Source: Setaria digitata (taxonomy: Eukaryota > Nematoda > Chromadorea > Rhabditida > Setariidae). Taken from it: a DNA stretch of 64,000 nucleotides. Under the pieces are notes generated by a model, which searched no databases, was not told the origin of the DNA, and was given only the letters and a program-made list of their open reading frames with translations. Position 1 is the first letter of the stretch. Every line of letters begins with the position of its first letter. The stretch covers positions 1-64,000 of the forward strand of contig RCAB01000168.1 in the NCBI GenBank assembly GCA_003640385.1. Direction: 5' to 3'. Below are positions 1 through 14,192 of this stretch, in pieces. A program made the translations under genes and the position numbers.

Positions 1-326
1 ATCTAATCTTTTGGTCTATAAATCAAACATAAATATCAATATCAAACTGTTATCATTTTTTATCACAAAATGATTTGTTGGACTGATGTTCACTTGTTTC
101 TGTTGGTTATACAACAGAATAAGCATACTTATCGTTTCGAATTTCGTGATGCCATAATTTGCATTTTGAGGTTACTGAATGTCGTATCTTGATGCACGGA
201 CTACAAAGGACGCATGCAGCCAATGCTTACAATTCCAAAACTTCAGCTGTTGGCTATTTTTGATGAAATTGTTCACTTCCGGTCGGTGACATCAAAGCAG
301 AATTTCAAATGCAACCAATGGTTTCA

Positions 327-380
327 GTGCAACGCATCCTGGTACGATTACCATCAGAAAATATTGTATCTCATCTTTAA
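327..380 (+). CDS. possible terminal exon of an unidentified upstream gene
   Basis: A good nematode-type acceptor (GGTTTCAG, ending at 326) is followed by a short open stretch that reads through VQRILVRLPSENIVSHL to a TAA at 378-380. An AATAAA lies about 20 bases after the stop. This arrangement fits the last exon of a gene entering from the left of the window. No family can be recognised from 17 residues, and a chance match is quite possible. Nothing upstream in the window confirms it. Confidence 0.15.
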   Translation: MQRILVRLPSENIVSHL

Positions 381-3300
381 AAATCAAATTTTTTTTCAAT
401 AAAGCTATTATTGTCTATTTAAAATAGAAATTCGATAATGAAAATTCACCAAATGAAGCAAATGGAGTTTCGAATCGAAGATACTGCTTGCTAATTGCGT
501 TATCAGAATTTCAATATTACTGTAAATGTATTCGATTGTTATATGCGTTTATTTATTACACCTGCGTTAGAAAAGGGTAATTTGCTCAGATTTTGCTCAA
601 CACGGGAATGATCAGAAGTCACTATACCTGGGTTTCTGATACGCAGAAGAAGGGCGTAACGAGATTTTACTGCTTCTTTCAATTCACTGCGTCGAAAATC
701 ACTTCTGATTAGATTATGTACTGATTCAGACTACCTTTAATCAGTTTTGCTTTGTATAGCTGGAACTGAAATGATAGCTAACACTATTATTCACTTGTAT
801 TCCCATAATCGACTGATATTGTCAGCAATATAATTTTTTCCAACCCCAATCTATGGCTGAAAATTCTCCAGCAGTATTTCGTTTATGCAGTATTGCGGGA
901 AGAATTATCCTTCCATTGATTGCAATTAACCAAAGCTTGTTGGAATCATCGCTTAGTAGGTGATAAACGAATCTTCATTTCATTAGTGCTGAAAGAGGCA
1001 GTTTGGAATTTCTCGAAAGAAAACTCGCATAAAAAGAAATCAAAATTCTAATTAATGGAATCAAAATGATGGGAGCAAGAAGGAGCCAAGATGCCGGACG
1101 GATATCGCTCGGCAACAGAAATTAGAATCAGAAGCAAAAGGAATTTGTTACAGCAGAACAAAAAAAAGCACGAAAAAGCTAGCGGATGATGATGATGTTC
1201 GCCTGTTCTAGTTGATGCCTTTGGGGTGACATATCTGAAGAGACATTTTCAAGCAAGACTGAAGATGCATCTGAAGCACCTCACATTCAGAAGGAACAGC
1301 GGAAGTGATTCAATGATCAGTCTCGTCTTCACGGCAGCATAACTGTTTCTGTGCACCCACCCACTGCTTGCTTATCAACGCGGGTTCCAAAGGGACACTG
1401 ATAATTTTGTTAGTTCAAAATAGCCCATGAAACTTGAATTCTGAAACTGTCCCACAACTTCTGATAAAAAATACGAACGAGCAAAGGAGCGAACCAACAA
1501 CGGATGTCTGGGTGTGTACATGTCTGTCTGTCTGTCTAGTTGTGTGTGGGTGTTCATAGACCACTGCTATAGACATCAGGCTGGTTGGTACGATTTGCAG
1601 AAGCACCACCGTCACTACTAGTAAGTCTCTGCAAACATTGACACACCGTAGTCAGAAATGGACTAGCTCGGTGGAAGGAGCTCTGAGCTAGCTAGCCTGG
1701 TTTACTCTCCATTATACTGTCTGCAGTGTCCAAGTTAATACCAGTAATTTGCTTTTTTTGAGTGTTTTTTTCTCCAGAATTTACGTTTTCTAACCAAAGG
1801 AGGGAACGGAAGAAGCGACTAGTTGAGAGTGCTCGGTTTAGGAAGTCATCATCTCGTCGGGGTCTTGGCCTTTTTTGTATCCGTTTCTCCACATCGCTAC
1901 ACTTTCACAGTCACTTCTTTCACGGAGCTCTGGTAGTCATTCCGGAACTCTCAGAGGTTACACTAAGAAACTTCATATCCATTCTTTTAAAATTTATTTA
2001 TTTCGACAGTTACATTTCCTAACGCAGAACTTTGATGTTAAGTGACCATCTTCTAAACTATTTATCACTTTGCCGTCATCTCCTGTGAAATATTAAAGTG
2101 ATTCGTGAAAAATCTGGCGCTGATGAAGACGTGGTTCTAATTACTCAGAGCTGTCATTCAAAGGGAAGGTAATGTAATCGAAATACCTGGCTAGCTGTGA
2201 ATATTAAAAGGAATTTAATAATTAAAAATGAATAAATTTCAGACATGGAATGAAGTGATAAATATCTTCATGATGCTAGCACCATCTATCCGATGCAAGC
2301 AACAAAAAGGATTTGCTAATAAAGATAAATTTGGTTAGTATTTAAGTTCCATTTCAAATATTAGGTGTTCTGACGATTTTTGGAAATTACTCTGGATACA
2401 AGGATCTTCTCCATGCTCATCAGTTTCCTTGCTTTTTATCCATCACCTTACCATTTTCAAATGGCACAAATTTGTGCTATTACAGATCTAAAGCAGTGAA
2501 AAAAAAGGTCAAAGGCAAGATATTTAATGCATTTCAAAAACTTGACCTCGTAAACTCTGGATACAAGGATCTTCTCGTGCTCATCAGTTTCCTTGCTTTT
2601 TATCCATCACCTTACCATTTTCAAATAGCACAAATTGGTTTCAAGTAGTAATAATTGCTGTCGTTATTGTTTTTATTGTTGTTTTTGTTGTTGTTACTGT
2701 TACTGTTAATTAAAAAAAATGGATATAAGAATAGCGAACTAATTAATAATGACCAGCTCTGTTGGGGGCTCCCATTACCTTCCTTTCGAACAAAGGAGGC
2801 CATTGCTATTCGTTACACCTCAGTTTCAAAAAAAAAGAGATTCGAAACTACAACTTATTTTCCTTACCTTTTCTGTCTGCCGATAGTATCCTTCGTCTTC
2901 CTCTTCTTGTTACTCTATCTTTTAATTTATTATTTTGCCACTTTGTTCTGAATTGAATTTTTATTCTTATCCACATTCATTTTCAAGTCCTTTTCACAAA
3001 CTGTTTAGCTACCAGCATTTAATATCTTCACAACTATTTTTTTTTTCTTTTTTCTAAATTTTTTCCAAATCCCTCGTCTTGCAGACCATACGAGATTGTT
3101 TGTTAGGGCAGATTAATTGGCAATGAAAACTAATAAATCGACGAATATCTCTTTCTGTTGAGTTTATAGAATCGTATTTCATTACTCTCTTTATGATTTC
3201 AAATCGAACAGTAATACGTTTGAAACTGATTAGCGGCAACGGTTGTATTCCTGTAATTCTACAATGAGAACGATTTAAGTATTTAATAAGTCTTGACAAG

Positions 3301-6300
3301 TCATGCTAGCAATCGTTCTACAGTGAGAATGTCTGTTGAGTTTGTGAATATTAGAGTAATTATAATCAGTTGTTTGTTCACTATTCAAATTTTCCAGCAC
3401 CACCAGGATACTGACTGAACAGGTAGTTTAGTGCCTTGTATTGTAGAGTAATTTCACTGCTGTTCGTAAATCATGCAGTTTCGCCAGTGAATCTATTCTA
3501 CTTTGGTGTTGAAGATGATGATGATGTTTATTGTGATAGTGTGAGATTGTAAATGGTCGTTTTAGCAAATGCAAACTGAATGCCGACGACATGCAACACT
3601 TTTGCATCCGTCAAAGGGAGCCGATTCAGATATTATACCCTTCAGAGAAAGTTTGTGGTCAGAAAGTACTCAATGATATGGGGAAATTTCAATTATTTAG
3701 AAATGTTGAATTGATGACCTAAGTGGGTAAGCTTAACTAATCGGTTAATAGAACGCTGGAATTAATGCTCTCGATATTAGAACTAATAAATCATACATAT
3801 GAGAAATGAGTTATACTATCTATTTGATTTAAACCTTCTCAGAAGTCATACAGTTTTGTCTCCTCTTATGACACTGAAATGGAATTTCTGACACTAGTTT
3901 TTGTATTGTAAGTCGAATATTTTAATCCATCTTTTTTTTTTTCATTCAGTTGAAAAAATAGCTGGACTCAATTTGTTGCGGGCATCATATGGATCAAGAA
4001 TTGGATTAATTTAGATTTAAATTGCTACTGTTGAAGTAATATTATCATTTGAAATAAAATTTTCGTTGTAGGGAGAGTTCGAAGTACTTATTTCTGTCTG
4101 TTTGCAGCGATTATCTTCTTCATCATTTCATCAGCCTCTTGGACGAGCACTTCAGTAACCAGAACAGAAATAACACCTTGAATAAGTGGAACTACTTCAG
4201 TGAGATATATTATTATAGGTCATATCTTCAAATGAAAAAACTAAAATTAAAGCCAGCAAGAAAAAAATATTGAAGGAGAAGGTATGAAGGAGGTCATGTC
4301 GTGCTGTAGAATCGAAGAGATCTTGAATAATCTTGTTCTTTAACTTTAAATTTATCACTTCTAAGCAGAAAATTTTTATATATTTAATTTTACTTTTGTC
4401 AGTTTAATGCTCAATTATTGAAGGAGGTGATTTTCAAAAAAGTACAATTTAAAAAAACATGACATGAAAGAATTATGGGACGTGCATGGGTAAGCGAAAG
4501 TTTGTCACTTTCGTAATCTGTTCAGTAACTTTTAGTCTAATATTCACAGAATTAGAAGGAGGGAATCAAAAATCCAAGCGAACATCGGCAAGATCCAAAT
4601 ACAATTATTGATAAGTGCTTACGAAGATTCATTACTGCTGTTGGTGACTCCAGAGATCGTAAATTCACTTAAAATGGTGCTTCATCTGACACTCCCTTGA
4701 ATTGTTTCAATGATCTCTTCACTTTTAAGGTGACATTATTACGGTAAGGGTTGAGTGGGGAAAATTTGATGGTTGTTACAGTTTTTTTCACACACAGATT
4801 AGTTTTTTTTTCTGAATATAATTTGCCGTTTCATAAGTTTATTATTTGTGACTTTCATTCAACATTCCCTTACATATCATTATAGCTCAAACGATTTTCG
4901 GGTAAATACTTTGGTTCCTAGTGAATTTTCATGAAACAAATTACTACCACAAGTGCTTTTGTGACTGATCGCTTAAGAATTAATTGTCACTTATTTAGAT
5001 AAAATATGCTATTTCCTTTTTCTTTTTTAAATCAGAACTTACGTCTTTTCTTTAACTTGTGTGTGTGTATGTTTTTTTTTTTTTTTTTGAACGGGGTTTT
5101 ATACATTTGATTCTAAACTATATGGAGACTTTTTATATCATTAAAGGTGAATTTTTAAAGCATTTGAGAGTTACCGGAACATCAGAAAACGTTTGCTACT
5201 TTTTCTGACAGCGTTTGTTTCCCGGCATATGCCATCATACTGGACTAGAAAATGTCTTGCTACGTCTATTTGCGCATCACATAAACCAGTCAAAGGAAAG
5301 TTTGTTTGCTTATAGTTCAGAAGCCACCAGAATTTTCAGCATTCTATGTTTGTGCATCAGAGTGCATGTTTGTATGTGTATGTATACATTGCATGTTTGT
5401 GTATGGAGGTGACTAGTTGATACCTTTATATTCACCTTTACCTAAAACTGCTTCGCTATCAGTATGCAAGTTTGGCATTCTTCAGATAAGCAAGATTCGG
5501 TTAACTACTCTCCTCTACTACTGTATTTGTAATCTTCTATATTTGTGATCATAGCTTTAACAGCCCGAAAAGTTAAAAGTTACTGAGATACCGGTAGTTG
5601 GTAGAAAATTAGCAGCAAAATACTGTGGAATAAATTTGTGGAACTCCAAGTTAGGAAATAAAAGTGTAATCTGTAAAGTACAAAAGTGATGATGAACTGA
5701 ATCGAACGCCTGATTAGCCAAATTATCGTGCAAGTTATCATCATCAGGATTGATGAAAGCATCCAAGGGTTATCCTGAAATTATAAGCATATTTTATCAT
5801 ACGTGGTAAAATTTCATCGTCCAAGCTTCTCTCAAATGAAAGGTAAGCTGAAGGAAAAAAAGCAGTCATTCGGTGAAGTGACACTTCATTGAGGAGATAA
5901 AAAGTTGAAAGGATTTGCAAAAGCACTAACCGAAGGTTTCGCGATTCCACTCTCGTTGAGAACAAAGTTGAAACTGATAACAGAAAGCAAAGAATGCGTT
6001 CCGTGCTCTTACTGATAAGAGGCGTGGCAGTTTACTTAAGGAAGCACAGCCATCTGACGCCACTATCATTTCTTATACAAACATTTCAACTGTTTGAGAA
6101 TAAAAATCTTTCATAGAATATTCGTCATTACTCTTTTTCATTTTATCTTCACTGCATGACCTTTTATCATTTTTATTTACTTTCGAGAATATGAGAAAGA
6201 TTTTTCCCCCAGAATCTTGAGTTTAAATTTTTAAACTTACAATCTTATGTGTTTCCAAACTTAGACTTTTACAAATTTAAATAAGGAATAAATACGTAAA

Positions 6301-9300
6301 ATTTTACAGGTTTTTTTTCGAGAAAAGTCAGTAAAGGTTTTGATGTTTTAAGACTCCAGCTTCCTAATACAATTCTGTGCTTTATACTCGCTCAATCAAG
6401 AATGCAAATAGCCGAGTTTTGATTCATTTTGATTACGGCTTGTAACTGAGTTAATTATCGCAAACTCATAGTTCTCATTTTAGTAAAACTATTAACTCTG
6501 TCAGCCTAAAAGAAGTAGCTTTTTGTAATCATAGGCATGCGTGTACTTTAAATGTTGCATGAAATTTTTTCAAGCAATCCTTCGTCAAAAGCGAAAATTC
6601 ATTTTTCCACGACTTAATATTTATCTGTTTTGAGCAGTAGAAAACTGAAAAAGAAGCGTTTCTTCGTCACCTTTTTTTTTTCCTTTAAATAAATTAACTC
6701 GTCTAATAAAAGTTAACTTTTGTAAATATCATTTGAAGAAACGAACCAAACCAATACATCGTAGATCTCGTTGATAAATAGCGTTCACTATCATAAAATT
6801 TAAATTGCGCAGTATGCTTCCTGCAAACTATTCACTTAAGTAAACAATTTCTTTTTAAGTATTTTTATTACTAGAAAGGGAAGAGTGAAAGAGAATGCTT
6901 TTCCTCTATCAATCGGCAAACTTCATCCATTCATCTCAATTGATGCTTCTCGTTTTCCGTACAATAACAGTGCAATATCTAGCGGATTTCACTTTACACT
7001 TTTTACCTAAGCTGATATTAGTCGCTCCTGCAGTATGGTTTAAGACCATGCTATTACTCATTAATTTGATTTGTCCCGTAACTCAGAACGGGCGGAATAT
7101 ATCGATTGCTCGATACTGAGCTTATTCTTCCCTTCTTCTTATGATTATGATTACTATTACATTTGTACCGTTTCTTCAATTTCTTCAATATTTTGATTTT
7201 CATTGTTTACCTTTCTTGCACGTCACACAGTATTTGACTGATTGCATAATTGACTAGAACAAATCGTGTGAGCATCTGTTGCAGTAGTGTAATTGCTTAG
7301 CCGTTAATTAGCTGGGATACACGTTTATTAACGTCCCAGTCATTAATATTCATCATTGACACTTGACGCCGTAAATTGACTGCCAGACCTGTCACTCCTG
7401 GATTTGAGACTTGCAGAGCGGTGCAATTACTTAGATGAGATCCAAGAACATTTCATTAATTGAAAAGTCATTTTCCAGTGATCAGATGTGATGGTGGATT
7501 GAGAATGGGTGTGAAAAAAACTTTAATGTATTCTCCATCGAGTTTCGGTATGTCTAACGGGAACAGTTCTCATTAAAACAATCGAAGATGCATTCATGAG
7601 ATAAGCTTCGATTGAAGTCTAAAAACCCTTCTGCTTTGCTCGTTGATTGGAATCAAAAGGATTACAGAGAAGGTATGGAACGGCGAATTGCCGCAGCATA
7701 CGGTTGAAATGGTGCATGACTAAATGGCATTAACAGTGACAATATATAGCCAAGTTGTGCTTTCGTATCAAGTTACCTGTTGATATGCCGACCTCTTATG
7801 TCCTCAGAAAAGGTACTTCGAACCTGTTTACCCTGAGAAACTAAATCTAATGGACACTAAATTGAACTTCAAGTCACAAGGAAGAGTCAGCCATCGAACA
7901 GAGCATGTTTCGTTTGATATGCTCCTTTCAGAACTAACTAAGGACCCGAATTACCAAGTAAGTGCACAGGACTACCTAGCAGTCATCAGCAGTTCCGAGA
8001 AAGTTTTCGAGACGATTCCGTAGAGGTGTTCCAAGAGTGTGAGAGCACGTGGCTGAGTAAAAACCTTTCTCCCGAGATCGGCCTATTTACGATACCCGTG
8101 CTCGGCAGTCTTCGATAAGGACACATAAACCGTTTATCGGTGCAAAAGCTTCAAGCAATATTGCTCACATAAAATGTTGTACAAACACACGCAGGTTCAG
8201 ACTTGGGCACTTACATTTATACATTATTTGTAGCAATCCTTTGTAATGATCCTCTCTGTCCCTCTTACATTTCCCTGATCTTTATCGCATTCTTGTCGAT
8301 TATTTGCAATAGAGCTTCCGAGTGACGAGAGTCTGCAAATCCTCTTTTTGCCATTCTCTCCTATCAGAGCTGGCACCCTTTTCCCGGGATTACTCTTAAA
8401 TCGGCTCCCTCTTCCCCAGACATTTCGCAAATATCATACTGTACCGAGTTTATCTCGAGCACCTTGATTGTTTGGACAGTTTCATGGATAGCTTCTTAAT
8501 TGCTGCCTTTGACTTGAACCGCTGTGAGACAACAAATATCGCAACTGTTTTGTTTACAGGTCTAAAATTGGCCAACAAAGGTCATGCTGCAAATTAACAG
8601 TTGAAATTGCTTAAATCTAATCACTAACTGAATACTACATTGTCATCTCGAATCACATATTTCTTTTTTGTTTTTTCAAATAACGAACATTTACGAACTG
8701 GGAGTTCACAGGTGTTAATGGCAACACCACTAGAACAGAAATTGTTACATCTAATTATCTTTCACAGCTAATAAGCGATCCTTAGCTTCTCGCTTTGTTT
8801 TCCAGATTCAACTTTAGATTCCTATCTTTATCTTCACTTTTTCTTCCTCACTTTTACACTTTATACACTCCTGATGTTTCTTAAAAACTGCAAATAACTT
8901 CGCTTACAAGATGATTTTTCTATTTCTGAACTGTGTGAAATGATGGTCACATTAATGAACAAATTTTTGTGTGAATCTCGCCAATTGTCAGATTGACCCC
9001 GAAATATGACCTTTCTTTAAGAGAATCATTCTTCTACTTTTAGCACGTGTTCTCACCGTTACAATCGTTGAAAAATCAGGTCTCAGTTTATTTATAAGCT
9101 GATGAAATGGCAGCAAAAGCATATCGTTTGCATATACATTTTTCATAAACCTCTGAGCCTTCCGTTACTTCCTTCAGTCTTCGGCACTTACTTTCATCTC
9201 TCTAAGTAATCTTATATTTTCATTTGCACATTTCGTCTCTCTTATAAACATTTTTAGGCTATTAATCTTTTCATTATGTCAACTTTTCGTCTTTTATGGA

Positions 9301-10639
9301 TTTTGAAACAAGAACTTGGCACACCCGCAGAGTCGAAAAGTGAATTAATCCATCTGGAGTTTTTATGTTAGATAACAAATAACATATCTTATTTGTGATA
9401 ATACATATCAGAAGGATCAATTTCAAAGGACGACTTCCGTAGTCTTTGTCTGATTCTCGTGAACTTCTGAACTTATTTCTTTTCAAGAATTGGTTAATTG
9501 GTTTCACGTATTACGTAACTTCGCATCATTCCATTAATCATCTTCGAACAAAGGAAATATCTTTTTTTAGATTCAAAAAAAAAAAAAATCTTAGAAATTT
9601 GATGAAATGAAGAACTATGTTAATTGTGTTAACGAAACCACTGTAAGATGATATGTAGCAATTAAAATATTGTCTTCAAAATCAATATTGTTGTCACATC
9701 GAGAAATCTTTCAAAATTCTGTGCAACAACCAGGAAGTATTTTTGGAACTGGAAAAGATAGGAAATTGATAATATTTGCGTGCAAAACTTCGCTGCTTCA
9801 TATATATCATTTCATCCCATTTTACTGATATCCCCGCTGTAACAGTACTTTGAGGATATAATTACAGTGATAAGATAGGAAAGGAGTTATATAGTGATAG
9901 ATTAATATATAGTTAGATCTTCTGATGAATAAATGGTCGATTCTAAATATTTTATTTAATGAATTACAGTACTCGTTTTCGACATTCCCCGACTCTTTTG
10001 TTTTAAAACTTTTACGTGTCACACTTTTGCGATATGAAAGATAGAATGAAAATTTTGGTCTTAAAAATCTTCATCACAAGTCCCGTTTATAAAACTTTAA
10101 CTAAACATTTTGTTCTTGTTTCAGTAGTATATTATTCCAAAATAGCTATTTTACGAGTGTTGAGAGCAAAATATTGTTGTCTGGACAGCTTGGACTAGAG
10201 ATATTAAAGCGAAAAGAGCGAAAAGTTATGCTACTGCCATCATGAACAACTGTCAGACGTGTGACCCCAAGATTCTTGAAGCCAAATGTTTCACTGATTC
10301 CGATCAGAAATAGTGAATCATTGTGATGAAAGGGTTGCTAGCAACTCACTGATGATTTATATCTATTTACATTGTCGGTGTATCATTTTCGAGACCGAAT
10401 TCATGCGACCATTTACTTATCATTAAAGGTTTTATGGTTCTCAGCTTGTCATTTTCGTAGTGTTTCCTTCAGATCAGTTCATTTACTGCAGTGTCTAATT
10501 TCCTCTTCAAATAAACTTTGTTTGCTGAGCAAATAGCAATTTAGCTCATCTTCTCTTCGAAGTGTTAAGGGTTTTTGATATATACCTTCAGTTTATCACT
10601 TCCATTGTAATCTGAAGTTCTGAATTGTTGATAACGTTC
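381..10639. other. long stretch without a recognisable gene
   Basis: AT-rich sequence with many stop codons in all frames. The open frames present are short, mostly lack an ATG, and encode low-complexity or unrecognisable peptides. It contains simple repeats: a CTGT run near 1525-1541, GATGAT runs near 1188 and 3514, TG-rich stretches near 5060 and 5350, and poly-T tracts. It also holds one 85-base direct repeat (listed separately). It is probably intergenic or distal regulatory DNA of the odd-skipped gene downstream; I see no RNA gene in it. Confidence 0.5.
2389..2638. repeat. direct repeat of about 85 bases, two copies
   Basis: Copy 1 is at 2389-2474 and copy 2 at 2554-2638. Both run from ACTCTGGATACAAGGATCTT through TATCCATCACCTTACCATTT to CACAAATT. 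They differ by a few substitutions and one single-base gap. Spacing between copy starts is about 165 bases. The near identity points to a recent local duplication or two copies of a dispersed element. No transposase, terminal inverted repeat or target-site duplication is evident. Confidence 0.85.
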
Positions 10640-10900
10640 TTCTTGGAATCAGTGTGGTGGGCGGAGCTCCTCTATCAGCTGTTAGCCAGTAGGCGTTGTT
10701 GGTAGGGTACGGTAGGTAGATAAGTATCTATGGTGTTGCTGCCGCAGCAATCAGCGGCTACTACTGCCAACCAGTAGATGTGTTCCTTTGTCACTGTCGG
10801 TTCACTTTGTGGTTCCGTTCCGTTGAGGTGTTTGTATCCTTCAGTGTTGTATCAGGTTATCAGGCGGTGCTCGGACAGGTGGATGTGGTGTTCCATCACT
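10640..10900. promoter_or_regulatory. GC-richer island upstream of odd, possible promoter or 5' exon
   Basis: Base composition changes noticeably here compared with the flanking AT-rich sequence. The stretch runs from GGGCGGAGCTCC near 10663 through GCTGCCGCAGCAATCAGCGG to GGATGTGGTG near 10882. There is no open frame of useful length. In compact nematode genomes such islands often mark promoters or non-coding first exons. The nearest downstream gene is the odd-skipped zinc finger, 3.3 kb away. The assignment is inference from composition and position only. Confidence 0.25.
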
Positions 10901-11052
10901 AATTGAGTTGTTTTAAAAGTCACTTACATCGTCAACTCGTCTCTTCTTGAGAAGCAGTCAGTTTCCTATTAATGCTTGGTTGAGCAATTCGCGAATAGTT
11001 CATGATTGAGTTGATGATCGTCAAGTTTGAAGTGCTTCGATTAGTCACTAGT

Positions 11053-11214
11053 CCATGTTAACATGGTATGTCATTGGAAGACTATCTTCTAGTGATTCAG
11101 TTGAGCAGTCCTTGTCAGTGATGGTTAATTTATGCGGAAGAGAAAAAGTACTTTAATTAAGACATCGCAATTTTCAACTCAACTGAATCACTCTGATATA
11201 AAATCTTCCAATTG
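11053..11214. repeat. palindrome plus imperfect inverted repeat (possible MITE-like hairpin)
   Basis: A perfect 14-base palindrome, CCATGTTAACATGG, lies at 11053-11066. Just after it, the arm at 11072-11105 (CATTGGAAGA...AGTGATTCAGTTGAG) is the imperfect reverse complement of 11178-11214 (CTCAACTGAATCACT...TCTTCCAATTG), with a loop of about 72 bases. The fold-back could be a degenerate miniature inverted-repeat element or a structured RNA segment. I see no clear target-site duplication. Confidence 0.6.
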
Positions 11215-14192
11215 CATGCTTAACTTTCTTTGAATTGTTAACTTGTTAATATTACCTAATCTAGTGAGAGGTACTAACCAAACAGAGTTTTATTTCAAAT
11301 AAAGAAAAAAATATTAAACTTTAATTCTCTTATTCTTTCACTATCCAACGTGACGTTACGTTAGAGCGTACAATAACTGGCTGTTGCGAGTCATAGTTAA
11401 CATATGCAAATTCGTTCAACTGTAAAGGCATTTATCACTTTTTCAGTATAAAATTTTTCTCTAGACTACTACAAGAATTTATCTCCATGAGGCAAATGAC
11501 AGGTGTAAACGAATAGGTTTTAAGTTATTTTTCTGATTTATTTAACTTTTATACAATTTGTACTTCTACTTATGCTTACTTCACTTCCCTATAGCTTTTG
11601 GCTTACTCTCACAAAAAGACTTTAATCTATTCAATACACATCTAGTATATTCTTTTAATTCACGAAGCATACTTCACCGTATTATTCAAAATCAATGGTT
11701 TATATATTTGAAAATAGAAGGATTAATCTTACAAAGAAATTGCCATCGTTCGATCATGAACTTCTCTCTAAAAATCGCTGTATTAATGTATTCGTCGCTT
11801 TTAATAAATGTTGTAAGAATTCCATCAGTTTGGAAGATAATTGATTCATAATATGTCTAGTTACAATTATGTCGATACTTGAACAAGATGTTATAGTTTT
11901 CATTACTCGTATGCGAAGTAAAGCGAAGTAGAAAATAAATCAAATTTGATCGTCCATCATTTAATTTAATTACCTTTTTAACCACAAAGATTTTCAGATA
12001 AGAGTCAATAACAAACTTAAGTGACGTGATACATATTACGCTTATTTCCTTGTCACTAGCCTATTTTACAAATAGTTTTACTGTTTACAGTGTAGCTGAT
12101 TCATTATAAAGACTAAAATTATTTTCAGAAATATCGATGTATATAGTTGAGTAGGTGTTAAGTGGAACAAACGAATTGCATAATTTAATAAAACTATTGA
12201 TAGTAGCCTATAAATTATGATGGCTTATCTATCTATGCCTGATTTACTTGCCATTCATTTAGCTATAGTAAATATCTGGCGTAGCTGTTGCGATATCCGA
12301 AAGGTTACTGGGAAAAAGAAATGCAACGATGAAAGGTGAACTTTTGATTGTGAGGAGAGGGGTCACTGCAGAAGGAGCACTGTCCATGTTGCTTCTATAA
12401 ACGGAGCAGTTCGCATTGATCATTTTAGAATTATAGTCTAAAATCTTTCGGAGTATTAAACAAAGTTTAAGAGGCTCCAGTTTTCGGAAATTCATGATTT
12501 GGATACGGTATAAGATCATAATTTGATTCACATTTTGGGATTTCATGATTTTTTAATTTGGCAACTAAGAGCTTCCTGAATACAATAACAGCACCTGCTG
12601 TATGTTTCAAGACAGGTGGATTGTTGCCGAAAAAGTGACAATCGTTTACTGGTGAAGCAGTCCTTTTAAGGCTTTTAATTGTTAAAAGATAATGGATTCA
12701 AAAAATTTACTGGAGGGTTTTTATATATTTTTTTCAGACTAGAAATATATGGTATGAAAAAAGTGCTGTTAAATATAAGGCAGTAAGGGATAGTTTGATT
12801 CGGTAGGGAAGCATGGAAGTGGTAAGCATTCAAATTTTAAGGGCATAAAAGTGATTGTAATAGAACAGCAGCAATGATCGTCATCGTCATCTGAAGGATC
12901 GGTTTGAAGGGTACGGAAGATGGGGGTGTGTGAAGGAGTCCGTCAGGATGTGGAAACATCAGCGGCTTCGTCCTTTCATCTGATGCTTAGATGGAGGAGT
13001 GGTTTCGTCTCTTTTGTCAAGCATTCAAATCAGAAGCAAATTTTAGCACTCTATTTATGTACGTAAGAGTTTCTCTTGTTATCACTCAGTGTTTGGTTTT
13101 TAAGCGATCAAAAAGAATGCCGCACATTCTGTTCTACTGCTCAATCCATCAGCTTCTTTTCCATGCATTCAGTCTTGGCAGCTCCTTTTCCTTTTGCTGT
13201 GATGTGGTTTCTTGAAAGCTTTTTAATTTATTCCTCATTCACTTCTTAGTGCAACGTGAAACCTTGCCCTGGGTTCGATCTGTCTTTGCATTTGCATCGT
13301 CACGGAGCAATAAGTGATGTGTCAACCTCACTTACTTGGATGTTTCGTTCTCAGCTGCGCACAGATCCATCCGATTAAGAAACAGTCTTTAGAAAGTCGT
13401 TTTGCCCTTCAGTAATTAAGATCGATCGTAGGATGGAAGTGAGATAAAAGGGAGGCAAGGTGAAGATTTGTTGTTAACTGTGAACTGATAATTTCATGGG
13501 GGTTCTTGCAGTCTTCAGTTTTCAACTCTCTAGTATCAAATTAGGGCCCTTCTGACATATTCTCTGGTTAGCTGGACCAATTTCTCGACTGTTTCTGCTA
13601 GTAAGGATTCCGCCATATGCACACGTGTTTGTGCTGGATGGGTTCTGTGTATATTTAGTAGATGTGATGTCTAGAAATGAGTAACTGTGCGATATCACTG
13701 GAAACATCATCTGATAGAGCGTTTCGTCTTCACGTTATTTATGCCACACAGATGTGGAAACGCTTGATGACAGACGAACACATATGTGGAAAGAGAAATA
13801 TGATTGATTGTGGACATACAAATAAGTGAGGAAGACAGACCGTGGTACAGGTGCAAAAGAAACGGTTTACAAAGCCACAAAGTGTGCCGACATGAGATGA
13901 GATGAGATGTTTTATAAACAGTAACTGTCAGTCATTAACTGAGAATAGTTCATGTCCGTCATAGATGTTTGGAGAGGATTTAGAAAGAAGTACAGAACAC
14001 TGTGATGTTTATCTGACAGAAAATGATAAGCGAGCATCAAAATAGTCTCTCAGTCTCAAGTGCTGCTGACTTTTCGTTATCTTGTTGGCCTGGAAGTTTT
14101 CATTGAAACTCGTTCCTTCCTTGGCTTCCTATCGACAAAAGTTCAGCTACAGTAATATTCTAGAAAAAGTGGCGCAATTGGTACGCTACTGG
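11215..14192. other. sequence upstream of odd without a recognisable gene
   Basis: No exon of a known family was seen on either strand. The ATG-started open frame at 12259-12546 on the minus strand (95 codons) has unremarkable AT-rich composition and resembles nothing I know. The last 110 bases (14082-14192) are open in the odd reading frame but contain no ATG. They could be 5' untranslated sequence or part of an exon spliced to an upstream exon; candidate acceptors end at 14139 and 14145. Confidence 0.4.

Noticed and set aside
1375..2022. Overlapping short frames on both strands near the CTGT repeat
   Set aside because: They derive from simple repeats and chance. No domain is visible, and the frames contradict each other.
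12259..12546. 95-codon minus-strand ATG frame upstream of odd
   Set aside because: Its composition equals the AT-rich surroundings, and there is no recognisable domain or splice context.
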